Below are positions 49,146-62,740 of a DNA stretch of 64,000 nucleotides, one piece after another. Under the pieces are notes generated by a model that worked only from the letters and a program-made list of their open reading frames with translations, did not search any database and was not told the origin of the DNA. Positions within the stretch are counted from its first letter, which is position 1. Every line of letters begins with the position of its first letter. Both the position numbers and the translations under genes were made by a program. The DNA lies in the NCBI GenBank assembly GCA_013397935.1, contig VZRN01006818.1, forward strand, positions 641,012 through 705,011, in the 5' to 3' direction. This DNA is from Dasyornis broadbenti (lineage: Eukaryota; Chordata; Aves; Passeriformes; Dasyornithidae).

Positions 49146-52100
49146 AGAGAGCATCACTGAGAAACAAGCACCAGGAGCTCTACCTTACCCATACAGTGCT
49201 GAGTTCCATGCCTGTGTCTCCCCGAAGATAGTGTGAACTGCCGGTGACTGGGGAAGACTCTGTGAAGGCTCAGCATGACTGAAAAATATGCAGCTCACTG
49301 CCACTTTTCTGTACAGAAAGCTATTTCTAAATATATGAACTAATATGAACTCTGGGGCAGGTACCTTATTTTGTTGCGGATTCATACAATTCTCAAGAAA
49401 ATAAGGGTTGGTCTACCACTGCAGCAGCATAGCACTGCCACAGCAACAACATGAGAACAATGTAAATGTCAGTCACAGCACTGAGATCCTGCAATACATC
49501 TGCCTGTGATTCAAACAGGAAATCAGCAGATTTTGAAACAAAGCCTGCTGTGAAAAAGCAATTTAAACTCCAAATCAGCTGAAGTATAAAATTCTCTCAA
49601 AAATTTTAAGAAAACAAAGCTGTAAGGAAATGTCAAAGTCATTACAAAAAAAATACAAAATGTTTCTCCATTTTTATTTTCTGTAGAGTTTTCCAAATGA
49701 AAGCAGCAGTCTGCTTTGCTGTGTTCAAAACTGCTTCCCTATCCCGAGCTAAGCGAATAATGCCTTTCACTCAACAGTAAGATAAAATAGTTCATGCAGA
49801 CTTTCTTGGTACTTCACAGAACAAAGCATCCTAAGAACACAAACAATTAACAGCTGCTAATTCTTATCTTTTTCTATAAGAAACGGGATGTGTAATAATT
49901 TGGCTAAAGGGCTGAATACATCACATATTACTTCCTCTCTGCATTTTTAAGAAGTAGGTGGGTAGCACCTAAGTATCACTGCCTCACTCAGGCTAAAAGC
50001 TGTATCTTCTCATCTTCCTGACCATACAGGTATCTTCCCCTTCCTTTTCAATATTTCCTGAAAAAATACTCTTTGTCAAGCATATATGTGTTTAATGAAA
50101 ATCAAATCCTTAGCGGAGACAAGATGTAAAATATCATGGAAAACTATGACAGCATAGTGAAGACATTCCCAATTTCCAATGTTTTGTCAGCATACACGCT
50201 GAGCTTACTTACAGACTTGCATTATTCAAACAAGCCTACAAGCTACAGGGTGGAAAAAAAATCCTAAATTATAGTTTAATTAACTGCTAAGCCTTATTCC
50301 TGGGGCCATCTGCCCTTCACTCAGAAGTCACCATTGGCACCCTCCCACATGACTAACAGCCATTAAAGGTCCTCTTGCCTTCAGCAGCCCCTGGCACAAA
50401 GCAAATACTTAATCTCATATAACAATACCATCTAGTGGTAAAATATATTCATTACACTGGAAATCTCCCTCGTACTTTCCTACAGCACCACCAGATTGAT
50501 ACAACAAGAGCAGAAAACATCTCCTTACACAAATAACTTTGCCCAGCACCTGAACAAAATCATAATTAGTTATTTCATCTAAACATATTCTTAGCTGTAA
50601 GCACATTGCTCGATGTAGAGCACATGAGTTGTACTTCTCCAAAGGATATTTATGTATTGATGCCACAAACCGTCATCTAAGGTGCAAAGACACCAAACCA
50701 GGCCAGGAGTCATCGCAAGGCACAGCACTATCTGTTTTAAGTGTGCTGGCCACACGTGTGGAACCACACATGTGTGTCCACAGCTCCTCTGAGACATGTA
50801 ACAACACAAGAAATACAAAATTCTCCTGTTCAGAGCAGAGTAAAGACAAAAGAAGTGCTTACTCCTCCCTATATAAAGATAGAAACTGTATTTGGGTGGT
50901 ATCCTGAACCAACTTCCCCTGTACCATCCAACTTATCCATGATGGCTAAAAAGAGTGAAAATTGAACCTAAAGGCAAATTGATAAATTTAGTTGCAAAAT
51001 CTTTAGGAGAATGTGAATGGTTTGAGAGAGCAGAAAAAAAGCTGGAGTGAGTCAGCAAGCCAGGAAGATGACTAATGGGAAACAGCAACAACTTGTTTTA
51101 CAAAACAATAAATGCTATACTGATGATGTAGAGCTAAAGAGCTATTTGACATGAAACAAAATTATTCAAAGATACAATCCTGTATTAATGCAATGGGACA
51201 ATTTGCTCTGCTTCAGTACTACAGGGGGCATTAGCACATTGTAAACAATGTATTAACAAAGAATGTGTGTTTGTGAAGGACAAATTCAGTCAATACTCAA
51301 CCTGTAGGAACAATTCAGCATATAGAGCCGTGTCATGCACAAGTCTGGCTTGCTATCAGCTTGACCTCTTGAATTTTTGTCACTCAGAAAAGAATAAAAG
51401 CCCAAATGCTGAAGCACCCTTATACCCAGGATAAAAACAAACATTAAACTTGCACACTATCAACTTATATGGAGATTCATTTGCGGCAAGCTACAAAGTT
51501 CTGCTTTTACTGAGACAGAAGATACTACAAAAAACACTTTATTGTTTGAAATATGTTCTTATAAAATCAAGTCAGTTGCTTTCACAAAACGTGATAGTCT
51601 AGAAACCTACAGCCTTTAATTGCAGCTGTTGTTTTTCTGCAATATGCATATTCATCGAAAAATCTTGAAAACTATTTAAATGCTTGTCTTTCTCACACTC
51701 AAAACCCCTTAATTATCTAATTCAGCAAGACTAATAATGTAACTATCACCCCATGAAAAACTGATGCTCTTCAGAGCCTCCTTTAACCAGCCTCTCACTT
51801 AATGAAAAGATCAGCAAAAAAGCAGATTTCCAAACATGAAACATTTATTAGTCAGCAGTAACAACTTCCTATTAAAATTAGCAACAGCAGTGAATTCAAC
51901 AGTTATTCAGAATGTTATTAAGAGTTAAGATGTAACAAGGGAATATGGTGACAACCTCTTATGAATAAAAAATGATGGCTAATACTATGTTTTTAGAGAT
52001 TCTGAACAGAAATGGGATCATACTGTTTCTCTCCAACTGCCACCCTCAAATATACCATTACATTATCACAAGCTTCAATTTATTATTTTAGATGGTAGTT

Positions 52101-53029
52101 ATCAACTCGAATACACTTTGGTTTTTAAATCTATTCATAAAGCTCTTCACATGGACAACTAAAATTAATTTGAAATTCGTCCTTAACAGAATCAATATTT
52201 GGTCAGTATCTGTAATTTATCAAGACTGTTTACATAGGGAAAACATTAGTTTCACTGCTAAATTTGAGGGAGAAATTGATGTATTCTATTCCCCAAGGTC
52301 TCAAAAATGGAGTGAATTAGGATCTCAAGCTAGAATACTTGCTGGAACAAGATTCCTGATGCAGCACACCTGCTCTGCTCAGTCCGCCTGTGCTCTGTTT
52401 CTTATACCAACAATCCATACCCAGGTCTCTACAGAATTTCAACCTGTCAGTAATGACTATTGACTAACATAATTTCATTCAATGAAATAAAAATCTAAAA
52501 GCAGTGTTTCAGAACTAAACCATACCACTGAATGAAATCCCTTTCCATTTTTCATTTTCAGACAAAAGTTATATTTATAAATTATCTTCTATTCCTTGCT
52601 GTTACTTGCATTTAAATGAATGCCTTATGAAATAAATCTCTTTACACAGAAAATCAGACTATCATAATTGTTATAATCATATAACAAAAAAGCTTCTTGC
52701 ATATTGTAGAAACACTAGTAGTAGCATTCAATCACGGGCAGTAGCTTTCCATCATTTCCACTTTCATGATTCTTAAAACAAAAATTGCAAAGGGTTGATC
52801 ATCACAGAGCATACGAAAACAAATATTGAACAGGAAAGCATTAATATCTGTGCAGATTTACTGCAGAATTACAGACAAAATTTCATTTAATTCCTTAATA
52901 TCTTCCTGTCTTTAAAACTGACAAATGAACTTCCTAAAATGTTTTATAGGTTAAGAGATACGATTGAAAATGTTCATTATATAGTTTTCAAGATTCCCTG
53001 ATATCTGCTGAAAGGTTATCACGGCAGGA
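49146..53029. other. AT-rich unique non-coding DNA
   Basis: No gene or mobile element recognised in 3.9 kb. Frames at 50415-50965 overlap on opposite strands; the 123-codon frame at 52092-52463 shows no domain. A stretch at 51.60-51.72 kb combines ttaattg, the E-box cagctg and tgcatattcat, motifs often seen in enhancers, but without comparison this is only suggestive. Confidence 0.5.
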
Positions 53030-54152
53030 CACAAGCAGTCAAGATTACTGAAGGTGTCAGGGAGAACTTTGTGCTAGAGGTACTGGATGGGCCAAGCAGG
53101 GCAATGCTTGCCAGCATCTGCTGTTCACTGACAGGGTAGAGCTGCCTGGGATGCGATAGTGGGTGGCAGCCATGGCTGTATTGACCATTCAATAGCGGAG
53201 TCCAAGATTCTGGTGAACAAGAAATGGAGTACTGCAAAGTTGTAGCCCGGACCTGTCCTGCTTAACGTTTTTGTCACAATCTTGGAGAAGACAGTGGAGT
53301 GCATGCTCATCTCGTTTGCAGATTAACACCTAACAGAGAGGGGCCAACTGATTGGCTGGAAGGCAGAGCTGTCTTTTAGGGAGATGAAGGCAGGCTAGAG
53401 AAATGCGCTGAAAAGAACTGCGAGCAATTCAGCAAGGAGAAAAGCCAAGTGCTGCCCTAAAGAAGGAAGCCCCGCTGCTGCAGCCCAGGATGGGGAGGGA
53501 TAGGCTGGGAAGAAGTTCTGCAGAAACTGCCCTGGAGGTCAGCTGAGCATGGGCCAGACTTGTGCCCTAGCAGGAGGGACAGCCAGCAGCCTCTTGGGCT
53601 GTATTAGTAGGGGCACAGCCAGCAGGTCAAGAGAAGAAATCCTCCCTTAATCCCCCATTCAGCACTCACTAGACTTCATCTAACTGTGTCCAATACTAGA
53701 CATGGACAAAGTGGAGGGAGCTCAGCAGAGAGCGCCCACCATGCCTGAGGCTGAAGCACTTGCACTACAATGAGAGACTGAGAGAACCAGAGCTTGCTTA
53801 ACCTAAAAAACTTTGAGAGTATTTAACAGCAGCCTGCCAGTGCCTCCAGGGAGGTTAACAAGAAGATGGAACCGAGATTTTCATGGGATGAGGACAAGAG
53901 ACAAGGGATGTAACCTGAAACAAAAGGTTCAGAGTGGATTTAAGGATAAAAAATTTCACCCTTAAGGGCAATCAGGCAGCAGAGCAGGTTGCTCAGAGAG
54001 GCTGTGCAGCCCTTCCTCTTGGATGTTTTCAGGACAAGACTAGATAAAGCTCTGTACAATTCAGTCAGACTTCAAATCTGACGATGTTTTGAGCAGGAGT
54101 GGACTTTGAGACTCCTTCCTCCGAATTACCATGGGATTTTATGGCCCTAAGA
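53030..54152 (+). mobile_element. old CR1 LINE, internally deleted, 1.1 kb
   Basis: Sense-orientation CR1, heavily decayed. The left part (aactttgtgctagaggtact, ggatgggccaagcagggcaa, 'tctggtgaacaag' near 53208) corresponds to the endonuclease part of ORF2. From about 53255 it jumps to the reverse transcriptase part (cctgtcctgcttaacgtttt, then a broken active-site region near 53320 where ttgcagattaacacc replaces the A-D-D-T coding bases). It then continues through 'cagcctcttgggctgtatta', 'gcagagcaggttgctcagag' to a 3' end near 54150 (gagcaggagtggactttgag, ctccttcctccgaattacc). Many stops and indels are present, and the lack of a clean tail makes the right end approximate. Minus-strand frames at 53019-53310 are shadows. 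Confidence 0.85.
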
Positions 54153-55823
54153 CTAAGTGATAACCTATATTTTTCTTGCCTTCCTACAGGATGCAGCACA
54201 TATGCTGGTTAATTAAATAGAAGCAAATAGCTTCCATTAGTTTGAAAGCAGAGATGTCTACCCATGTTAAAATTAGAACTAATAAATAAAATAAGGTTTT
54301 ACTGTCAATGCTCAAATACTTCCATTTTGGCATTTTGCACATTGCCAAATATTCCTTAGGAAGTTTTGCTGCTGTTTTGAAAACAATCACGCAAATAATG
54401 GATTACTCCCTTTTCAGCTGCATAGTAATAATAACCCTCAAAACCATCTGGATATTCCAGAGTTTGAGGATTCACTGACCACAAAGAAACTGATGCCCTT
54501 TTCAGCTGACATTAGTTATTTTCTCAGCTAAAAGAAGAGGAAGAATACAAATGAACATTCTCACTACCAAGGTGCACATCTGCTCTGTTCCAAGATCAGA
54601 CAAAAACTACTCTTTAATTATTTTCATAAAGATTAGTCACCACAGATTTTACTTCATTAATCATCTTGGGTTTTTCCTTATTGTGACATTTATTAGCAAC
54701 CAAAAATTTCAGGAATTCTTGGAACACATGTTAGCATTATATGCCCCACTACACATCTTATATATGAGCAATTAAGAAAGTACTTCTATATAAACTGCAG
54801 CAAGCTTTATGGGAATCTTCACTAATTCCTGGGGGAAAAAAAATCACTCATCCTGGAAACTACAAATCTTATTCTCACTCTCTGGAACATTCTAACTTCT
54901 TAACACATATTAGGCCACAACCACCACCATAATCACAACTTAGAAATAAATTTAACCAGGTAAAAGTTGCAACGTTCAGCTCAACATTACAGCATACTTG
55001 TGTTACCTTTGCAACCTTGTGTCTAAGCAATAGACTGAGGATATTTTTCTCTGTGTAATATTTATCCCCATGACAAATGCAAGGAATAAAACAATGTTTG
55101 GACACAAAATATATAAGTACATACATAATCCAATTTGAAGTACTTTTATGTGGACCATAGGTATTCTGGGAATAAAGTTCAAACTTCATCTTTTTCCATT
55201 TCCTTCATCATAGTGTTTAAATGTGAAATCCTCTCACATTCCTGAAGAGGTGATATGTAGAAATGAGCTGTTGATGCTTCAGATCAAGTACACAGGAACT
55301 CTGATGCTCCCATGAAGAAGTCCCATATGACAAAGTGATTATTTATAATATTTCCCTAAGTCCGTCTTAAGTTGCTAGTGAGGCCCATTAACCTAATTAC
55401 AGGAACAGAGAGATCTTCTACTTCAATTCTCTTTTTGCTGAAACTCTCACCTAATCCTTGTCCTTAGTGAAAAAGTATCCAATCTCTCTCCCTTGTTCCA
55501 CCGTGTGCCCTTGAAGCAGCCCTGTAACAGTCATTTCAGCAATTCAGAGTGCGAGAAAGACCCTGCCGTGAAGAAGAACAGGCAATGAGGTCAGCTTCTT
55601 TTTATGGGCTGCAGAAATCAAATGGAAATACCAGTGGCTCTGTTAAGTCCCCTAAATATGAATTTCCGTGTCCCATCACAAGAAGATGGCCTGCTACTGC
55701 AATACATCCTGCACAAAATATCCACAAAATACTTGAAATAAAACCTGCAAATTATTATATGTGACAAAGCTTTTCTTTTTACAGAATTAAATAAAATTTT
55801 CCAAAATTTTTATCTTTGCACTT
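54153..55823. other. AT-rich unique non-coding DNA
   Basis: No gene recognised. A 71-codon frame at 55549-55764 is followed by AATAAA (about 55738) and, 100 bases on, by an A-rich tract, but its product matches no family I know. The minus-strand frame at 54875-55189 (104 codons) is likewise unrecognised. Confidence 0.5.
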
Positions 55824-55853
55824 TCTGATCTAGATAGCAAAATCTAGATCAGA
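55824..55853. repeat. perfect hairpin, 12-bp arms, 6-nt loop
   Basis: TCTGATCTAGAT (55824-55835) and its exact reverse complement (55842-55853) flank the loop agcaaa. It ends seven bases before the A-rich tract at 55860. Confidence 0.88.
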
Positions 55854-55859
55854 TTTAGT

Positions 55860-55942
55860 AAAAAAAAAAAAAAAATAGATAAAATCAAAAGCAAACCAAA
55901 ATAAAACAAACAAACAAAAAAAAAACCAAAACCAAAAACAAG
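55860..55942. repeat. A-rich low-complexity tract
   Basis: A16 followed by tagataaaat, aaacaaac and aaaaccaaaa-type units. It may be a decayed poly-A tail or a simple A-rich microsatellite; no retrotransposon body is recognised upstream. Confidence 0.8.
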
Positions 55943-58900
55943 CCCCAGAGGCCTGGTGTAATAATAAGTTCTAACAAGGAAGATCTGAAATATGAAGCTG
56001 CCACGATACCTCTATTTTCTGCATGCAACTTGATATATCTGACAAGGATACAAAGGGAGATGTTTCAATTGGATGTAATTTTAAAACCTTAACCACAAAG
56101 CTCAAAGAAATACAAATTATATTTTATTATTGTTTAGTACAAAGTTAGGTTGATTCTAAAACAGAATTACAGGAAAAGACTGAATCCACAGTTATATTGT
56201 TTAGAGTTGTTCTGCAGCCATTTGACTATTTGGTTCAGGTTTCCTCTTACACATCCAAAAGACAAATGAAACATGGAACATACCCTTAGAGAGAAGGAGG
56301 TGATCTTTATTTTAGAGTGGCACAAAGCTGACACAAAAAATCCTCTTCAAAACTTAAGGCATTCTCGGCAGAACCCTTTAATGGAAAGATTTGCATGTGA
56401 AGACTGATGAGGATCATCTGCAGGATGTCTCAAAGAACCTAAGGTGGATGTTCTGAACTCCACATGCTCTGGATGTGTCTGATAGTCCTTACTGAATAGG
56501 AAAAGTCATAGGAGGACTACGATAGTTGTCCAGAGCAAAGGAATAGTAAGAATTTTTTTACAGAAAGTAATGATTTTTGGATTTCTGAAGCAGTCAGTAG
56601 CAATTTGTCCTCTGCTGCACTGACATACTGTCTCATTGTAGTTCTGAGTAATTTTGATACGCCACTGAATTTTTGTTCCTCTCAAGGAGCATTTTAGAAG
56701 CACAGCATATGTAGAGGTGTTTCAGCATACAGGAACTTAGATCTGCCATACCCTCCTCTGCGGAAAGCTCACTCAGACCTAGCTTTATCATTACACAGTG
56801 CCTAAGGAAAATAAGCATGTTTTCTGGGAAACATGCAGGGAACCACAAAATAACTAAGTAACTAAATGTTATTAAGATCATATTTCAGAAAAAATATTCA
56901 GTTCCCTCATCTTCTTAGCTATCTTCTATCTCTCCTTTTCCTAGTTTAGCTGAAATTAAAATGGGGTTTCTTGCCCAAGATGAGTTCTGCTCATGGAGGA
57001 GGAAAGGAGACAAGGAAGAACCAAGACTCTCCTCTGCAGCCTTGCAGGCCTCAGCATTGCTTAATTCTTTTGCACTTAGACATGATACTATGTGCGAGGA
57101 ATTTTAAGTGAGAATTTAGTATCAGGAGAAATATTAAATGCACACACAAACTGCTTTTTTCATTCACAGCTATTCTTTTGCTATGAATAGCATACGAAGT
57201 CTGATCACAGTTTCATTAGAAGCCATAAAATTCAGAATGAGATAGTTCAACGCAGTAGTGCATCTCTTCTGCCTGGTTTTGGTGCTTCAGGGTGCACTGA
57301 GGGACACTGTCACCCAGGTTCCTGTTCCTCTGAACCTATAATAAACAAACATCAGCAGAAGCATGTATGTCACGTCAGCTTCGGCTGCCTGAGTCTGCAC
57401 ACAAGCTGAAACCATGACTCAGTGACAGGGACTAACTCACTACTCCCTCTGAAGTGTCACACAGGCACAGCTTGTGATATTTTCACAAGCTAATCCAGAA
57501 AAAGGGTGTAGAAACAACACCAAAGGTGTGCAAAATGGGAGTCTTAGCACAGAGGAAAGCAAGCAAAAGACAGGAAGATCGGTAAGGTGCAGAGAGTCCA
57601 AGTGACAACATATATAAATAAATTTTGGGACAAATGCTTTATTCTTCATGACCTCCACACAAGTCCCCCTGACATTACAGAGAACTGTGGAGGTTGGCCT
57701 CAGCCTGTGCTCCATCTGACTGACTATTTATTATCAAATAAATGCAGAATCTCGCCTTTTCCTCTCCGTGAATTTGCCATGCCAGATCAAAGAAGTGGGA
57801 ATCTGGGACCAGTGCAGTACTGATGCAGCTGGCAGAGTTGTTTATTTGAAAGGCTAAATGCAACCTTCGTTTGGTCGAATAACTTAATTGTGCTTACTGG
57901 GAGTCTGCTTTTTAAAAGGTTCAATTCTTTCTGCTGCCAAGAATCAGAGTTTGCTTTCAGCATGAAATTATCTCAGGGGAAGGCTTTTTTGAGCCAAGCC
58001 AGTCCAAAAGTATTCTTAATTGCTTTCCACAGTCTTGTGAAACATGAGATTATGCAGCAAATCCACATTCTAAACCAGAAAAATTAAGGAGAAAGGTGAA
58101 AAAACAACCTGACAGAGAACAATAATAATCTTAACCACATATCCTAAATAACAAAATGCAACTTCAGATGTTAAGAGTTTTTAACAATCATTGTGCCCAC
58201 CATGGAAAACTACAATAAGGTTACATTAACAATGGAACACAGACTATGCATATCTATTTAAATAAGACCACTATTTGAAAACTATTTGACTGATCTATAC
58301 AGATGCATATTATATTTTATTTGTAAATTGTCCCATAAATTTAACTGAACTTATAAGACAGAGCCTTTTGAAGGGTAAATAAATTTTCCTTTGTCTTGAT
58401 TTGCTTTTATTAATACGTCAGAAGTTTCAGGAAAGATGAGATTCTCTTTCATGCTAGAATAGCAATGCTGACACAACAATATCTAAACTATCATTGAAAA
58501 ACATTAGTCTGCAGATTGTTTTCATCTGTTGTACTGAACTACAAACATATTTCTTCAGGATTTGGTGGCAATGGCTCAATATGAAGGCAGACAAAAGGAG
58601 CAGTGGAATACAGCCTCTGTAATCAACAGCTTTATACTCTTCAAAATGTCTAGGATTATGTCAGGAAAATTCAGATAATTTCTCAACTTTAGATAACAAG
58701 GAACTAGAAAGCTTTGAAGACAGATTAGCTAGAAACAGAATGTCTATAAGTATTATGAATCATTTAATACAGATATGGGTGCAGATGGGTCAAACAGATA
58801 TCAGTCTAAATCATATAGGATGTGACAAGTTTTGTCTCTTCAGTATCCTTCTGTCAGCTTGAATAATTTGCAGAGGAATATATCTGGTTTCCCCCCTCAT

Positions 58901-59743
58901 CTACAGAGGCATCTCATTCTGCCATTCAGTAACTATAAGTATCCAAGCGCAAGCCTTTTCTAAATCTATTCACAAACACACTCATGAGTATGTCTGAAAA
59001 TAATTGTACAGGAAGCTCTTAGCACTGACGTGACTTAAATGCTTACTTTAAAAAAAAAAGGTATAAATTATAAGGGTTCCCTGATCATTTTTCTGTGAAC
59101 CAAATACAAGAAGAGCAATCCATAATTAGTGGCAGATCAGCTTAAAGCCAGGGGATATCAATATAGTAGGAAAATTAGGAGTCTGACATAAAATCTTTCA
59201 GGCTCGAAGCAATCTTAGGTGAGACACTTGCTAAAACAGGCAGATGACAGGAACATGCAACACAGGTTGGCCAATGCACACCATATGAAATACTCCCGCC
59301 TACAGCCATGTTTAAAATTAGCATGCCACTCACCAAAAATAATAACAGTTTTTCAGTACAGGATGCTATTTCATATTAAGTTGGAATGAGTTGGGCTGAA
59401 GCAATGCACACAGAAAAGAAAAAGGTCTGTAGTCTCTCTATACTATTCTGTATAAAATGCACAATATCTGCAGGACTCATAAGCTGCCATGGGAAGGTGT
59501 GTCTGCTTGGAAGTGATTTAGAGATATGTGACCAAGTCAATTGGAAAGCAGATTTTATTAGATTCAATCCCATTAAATAACGAAATATTAAATTTCTTCT
59601 AGATTAGACATATATTCTCAGAAGGTGGATATTTTCAAATTCAGATGACATAGCACCCTGTAAGTAAGTTAGACATCTATCATCTATCAGCACTGAGCCT
59701 GAGTTCAATTAGTGTTTGGACCATGCTCTCAGACATATGGTGT
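55943..59743. other. unique non-coding DNA
   Basis: No gene or known mobile element in 3.8 kb. Opposed frames at 57440-57863 and 56506-56881 lack recognisable domains. Small patches of higher GC lie at 57.24-57.45 and 57.65-57.83 kb. Confidence 0.5.
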
Positions 59744-59835
59744 GATTCTTGGGGTGTCCTGCACAAAGCCAGGAGTTGGACTTGATGATCATGACGGGTC
59801 CCTTCCAACTCAACATGATCTGTGAGGCCTTAGAT
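59744..59835 (+). mobile_element. CR1 LINE 3' tail fragment
   Basis: A short sense-strand CR1 3' UTR: gtgattcttggggtgtcctg, caaagccaggagttggactt, gatgatcatgacgggtccct, tccaactcaacatgatctgt. The 3' half is the mirror of the CR1 at 5461-5717 (same subfamily features). It is extremely 5'-truncated, to about 90 bp. Confidence 0.88.
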
Positions 59836-60121
59836 GCAACCTTGTCTGAAATACTAATGAAAATGCATTACACAAAGTCAGTTTAGCACCTCTTAAATTA
59901 TTTTTAAAAATAATTGTTTATTTTTTTTTAATTGTAAAATGATTTGCAGAACACATCTTAATCCAAAGCAATGTTAAGAAAAATCTAGATTCTACAAATG
60001 ACTTGATTTGGTACATCTGGTTTATTTGAATTAGGGATATTTTTAACAGAAGTCTGTGTATAGCAATTGAACTATTCACATTACACTTACTGTATGAGAA
60101 ATTTCAAAGAATTTAGAAGGC

Positions 60122-60146
60122 TTGATTGATTGATTGATTGATTGAT
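60122..60146. repeat. TTGA tetranucleotide microsatellite
   Basis: Six and a quarter perfect TTGA units. It is short but uninterrupted, hence probably variable in length. Confidence 0.9.
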
Positions 60147-61633
60147 CATAGATGTGCAGCATGGTGCAGTGTCATGACATATATTTACTTTTAATAACTG
60201 TTGAATGGGACGTTGCTGGAAATGCTGCACTCTGCACTGTAAGGTACTACATATTACCTGCCCATCTGCACAGTCAATGAAAAGGAACAAGGAGAGAAGT
60301 TCCCCTAACCTCTTATTTTCACCCTTCAGTTCTTTGGGAAGAAAACTCATACATAAAGTAACACCAGGGTATATAAGCTAGATCCCAAGCTACTGCATCA
60401 CTATCTACAAGTATAAAAAAAGGAATGATACAATTTTCACATATGTGGGAAAAGAATGCCATTGTATTTGCTTAAATTAGTGTAAAAAGTCCAGGCCCCA
60501 CATAATTTACCTTCAGCAGATCTGTACAAACATTGGTGTTCATAGCTGAGGCAACAAAAAAGGGGGGGGAATAGAATTAAATTTTAAAAAAAAAGGTTTC
60601 TCTTCAGCAAACAAGAATTATAAAAATTCTGTTTAAACTTTTTTGTCTGACTCAAAAGGGCATTTTTTATGGTTTTGGTGTCACACTTTTCAATCATATT
60701 AGAATTCAGGTTACTTCAAAAGGAAAATGTCATTTCAAAGTAAAATTCAAGTAATTTCATCTCTATGACATTAGAACACTGTGTAGGCCTGAATACATGG
60801 ATGTTTTCCTTAAAACATGAGAATATTTTTATGTTTTAAAAAATCCCTTTTTATCCCCAAACAAATCTGTTTCCCAGACTGCAACCCATTTCACATTTCA
60901 GCCTCTCCTTACCACATCACTGAACCTGTAAATCAAGTAAAAATGTGTCTCAGAATATGTAAAATAAAAAGGTTATACTATGTAAATTACAATCTCCAAA
61001 TGTCAATGTTACATGATTTCATACTGTTGTTCACATGATCTTTTCTATCATTCTCTTTTCAAAGACGGTTTGTAAAGGCTGTAGAAGAGGTGATGTAAAC
61101 ATTATACTCAACAGTACTTTTCTCTTCTTCAATAATTATACAGGGAGAAAGGCAAAACAAGTGCAATGACTCATAAAATATTAGCAAGAAGCTCACATGT
61201 AAGTAGAACTCTTGTGATGGGCATCTATAGAGAAAGCTCACTGGTAATCTTGTGTTTGGCAAACCAAAACCATGAGAGAAGACTGGACAAAATTCAGCCT
61301 AATGCAGCTCTGAAGGGAAATCACAGTTGGTACATTGAGATGGGAAAAAGTTGTTCCACTCCAGTAAGATTGTCATGGTATGCACAAATAAAAAATGCAT
61401 ATAGGTACACCTTCATGCACTGGTCACTCTTGAGGTGTTGATTTCCAGAGTCCCTTGGAAGACGGAAGTGGCTGCATGGCTAAATCCCAGAGACAGCAAT
61501 AAAAATCTCAAGCATCCATTGAAAGTATTTAAAGACTGCTTACTTTTGAGTCTCATGAGGTATAATGAAATCTTAGATCTATGCTTAGACAAACTATATG
61601 CAATGCAAGAGTAAGAGCTTTTCACACAATGGG

Positions 61634-61646
61634 AAAAAAAAAAAAA
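61634..61646. repeat. poly-A run (A13)
   Basis: Thirteen A residues between ggg and cccc. No mobile element is recognised on either side. Confidence 0.8.
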
Positions 61647-62421
61647 CCCCAAAACTTAATCCAAAATTTAAAACCCTACTTGCTAAGCATTTTGAAAAGT
61701 TTGTGCCATCCGTGTTTGACTGAGCACAACTGAAGCTTAAGTGTAAGCTTGTGAGGCCTTTTTTGAGACTGATAACCTTTTGTTAATCTAAACTTTCTGT
61801 TAAAAATTGGTTTCTTCCTTGTATTTTCAAGTAGGACTGCTGTCTAGAGTGGGAGGTTTTCCCACCATTGTCACTGATACTTTCTAATTTCAGTTTGCTT
61901 TCATCTCAGTTACAGAACTATGAAAAATAGATCAAAACAAAGTCTTGAAAAAATTGTAAATACAATTAATCACATTTACAGTTAAGAAACAACAAGGTTT
62001 TGTTAGTCTAAATGATCATCTTAAGCTGTGTTTAAAATTCAGCATTTTACAGAAATGTTCATTACTATTCTTTTAAAATAATTCAAAATTAACTTCTAGA
62101 AGAGAAAATCAACAACTGAAACATCAATACAAAGGTTTAACACTTTTTATCCTAGTTGGTGTTGAGGTCATATGTGGCCTCTATATCATGCCTCACCTTC
62201 ACACTTAATCAGAGAAACAAAAGACATTTTTTAAAAACATTTCCCCAAACAGTAGATTTACAAGTCTGTTAATGAGAGTTCCTACAGAGTTCACATCTTT
62301 TCTGAGAACTTTTACTTTACTTCATGATCCACAGACAGCAGACACAAGAGAGTCCTTCCCCATACCAATGGGCAATCTACTCTTCAGAGGCACCTCACTC
62401 TGGAAATCCAGTCGGGCTGTT

Positions 62422-62740
62422 CATAAGAACAGTTGTACAGGATCAGACTGATGGGATCTCCTGCCATAAAGAGTTTCTAACAGTCACCAACAGCAGGAGC
62501 CTTGCAAGAAGTTTCTACCGAGCTTGTAAGAGGGTAAACGTGCAATGATCATTTCCCCATGCTCACAGCTTCTAGCAATTTGCATCTCAGTTAATTCCTG
62601 AGACAGAGGGGGCATTTTTAACTTTTTGCAATAATTTGATGGAATTTTCTTCATGGAAGTGACCATTTCTGGAGTCAAGTACACTTTTAGAGCTCACAAC
62701 AATCTGCAGCAAGCAGTTTTGCACCTCAACCCCAAACCAT
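62422..62740 (-). mobile_element. ancient reptile-type CR1 relic
   Basis: The left end (cataagaacagttgtacagg, then atcagactgatggg) is the reversed 3' start of an old CR1-type repeat common in turtles and crocodilians and present as relics in birds (consensus form 'cataagaacggc.ata.tgggtcagacca'). Later blocks also fit: cttccccat-type 'catttccccatgctcacagc', ttctagcaatttgcatctca, 'cctgagacagagg', 'tttgatggaattttcttcat' and the region to about 62740. The assignment of the left 120 bp is firmer than that of the rest. Minus-strand frames at 62484-62811 are therefore probably remnants or chance. Divergence is high, consistent with an insertion older than birds. Confidence 0.65.

Larger units (their letters stand above)
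59836..62421. other. AT-rich unique non-coding DNA with simple repeats
   Basis: No gene recognised. Contains a 20-bp perfect palindrome AATTATTTTT/AAAAATAATT (59896-59915), the TTGA repeat at 60122-60146, a G8 and A9 pair near 60562-60597, and A13 at 61634-61646. Frames at 60087-60350, 61166-61441 and 61413-61652 have no recognised domain. Confidence 0.5.

Noticed and set aside
59896..59915. 20-bp perfect palindrome AATTATTTTT/AAAAATAATT
   Set aside because: Composed only of A and T in AT-rich DNA; expected more often by chance than the mixed-base hairpins.
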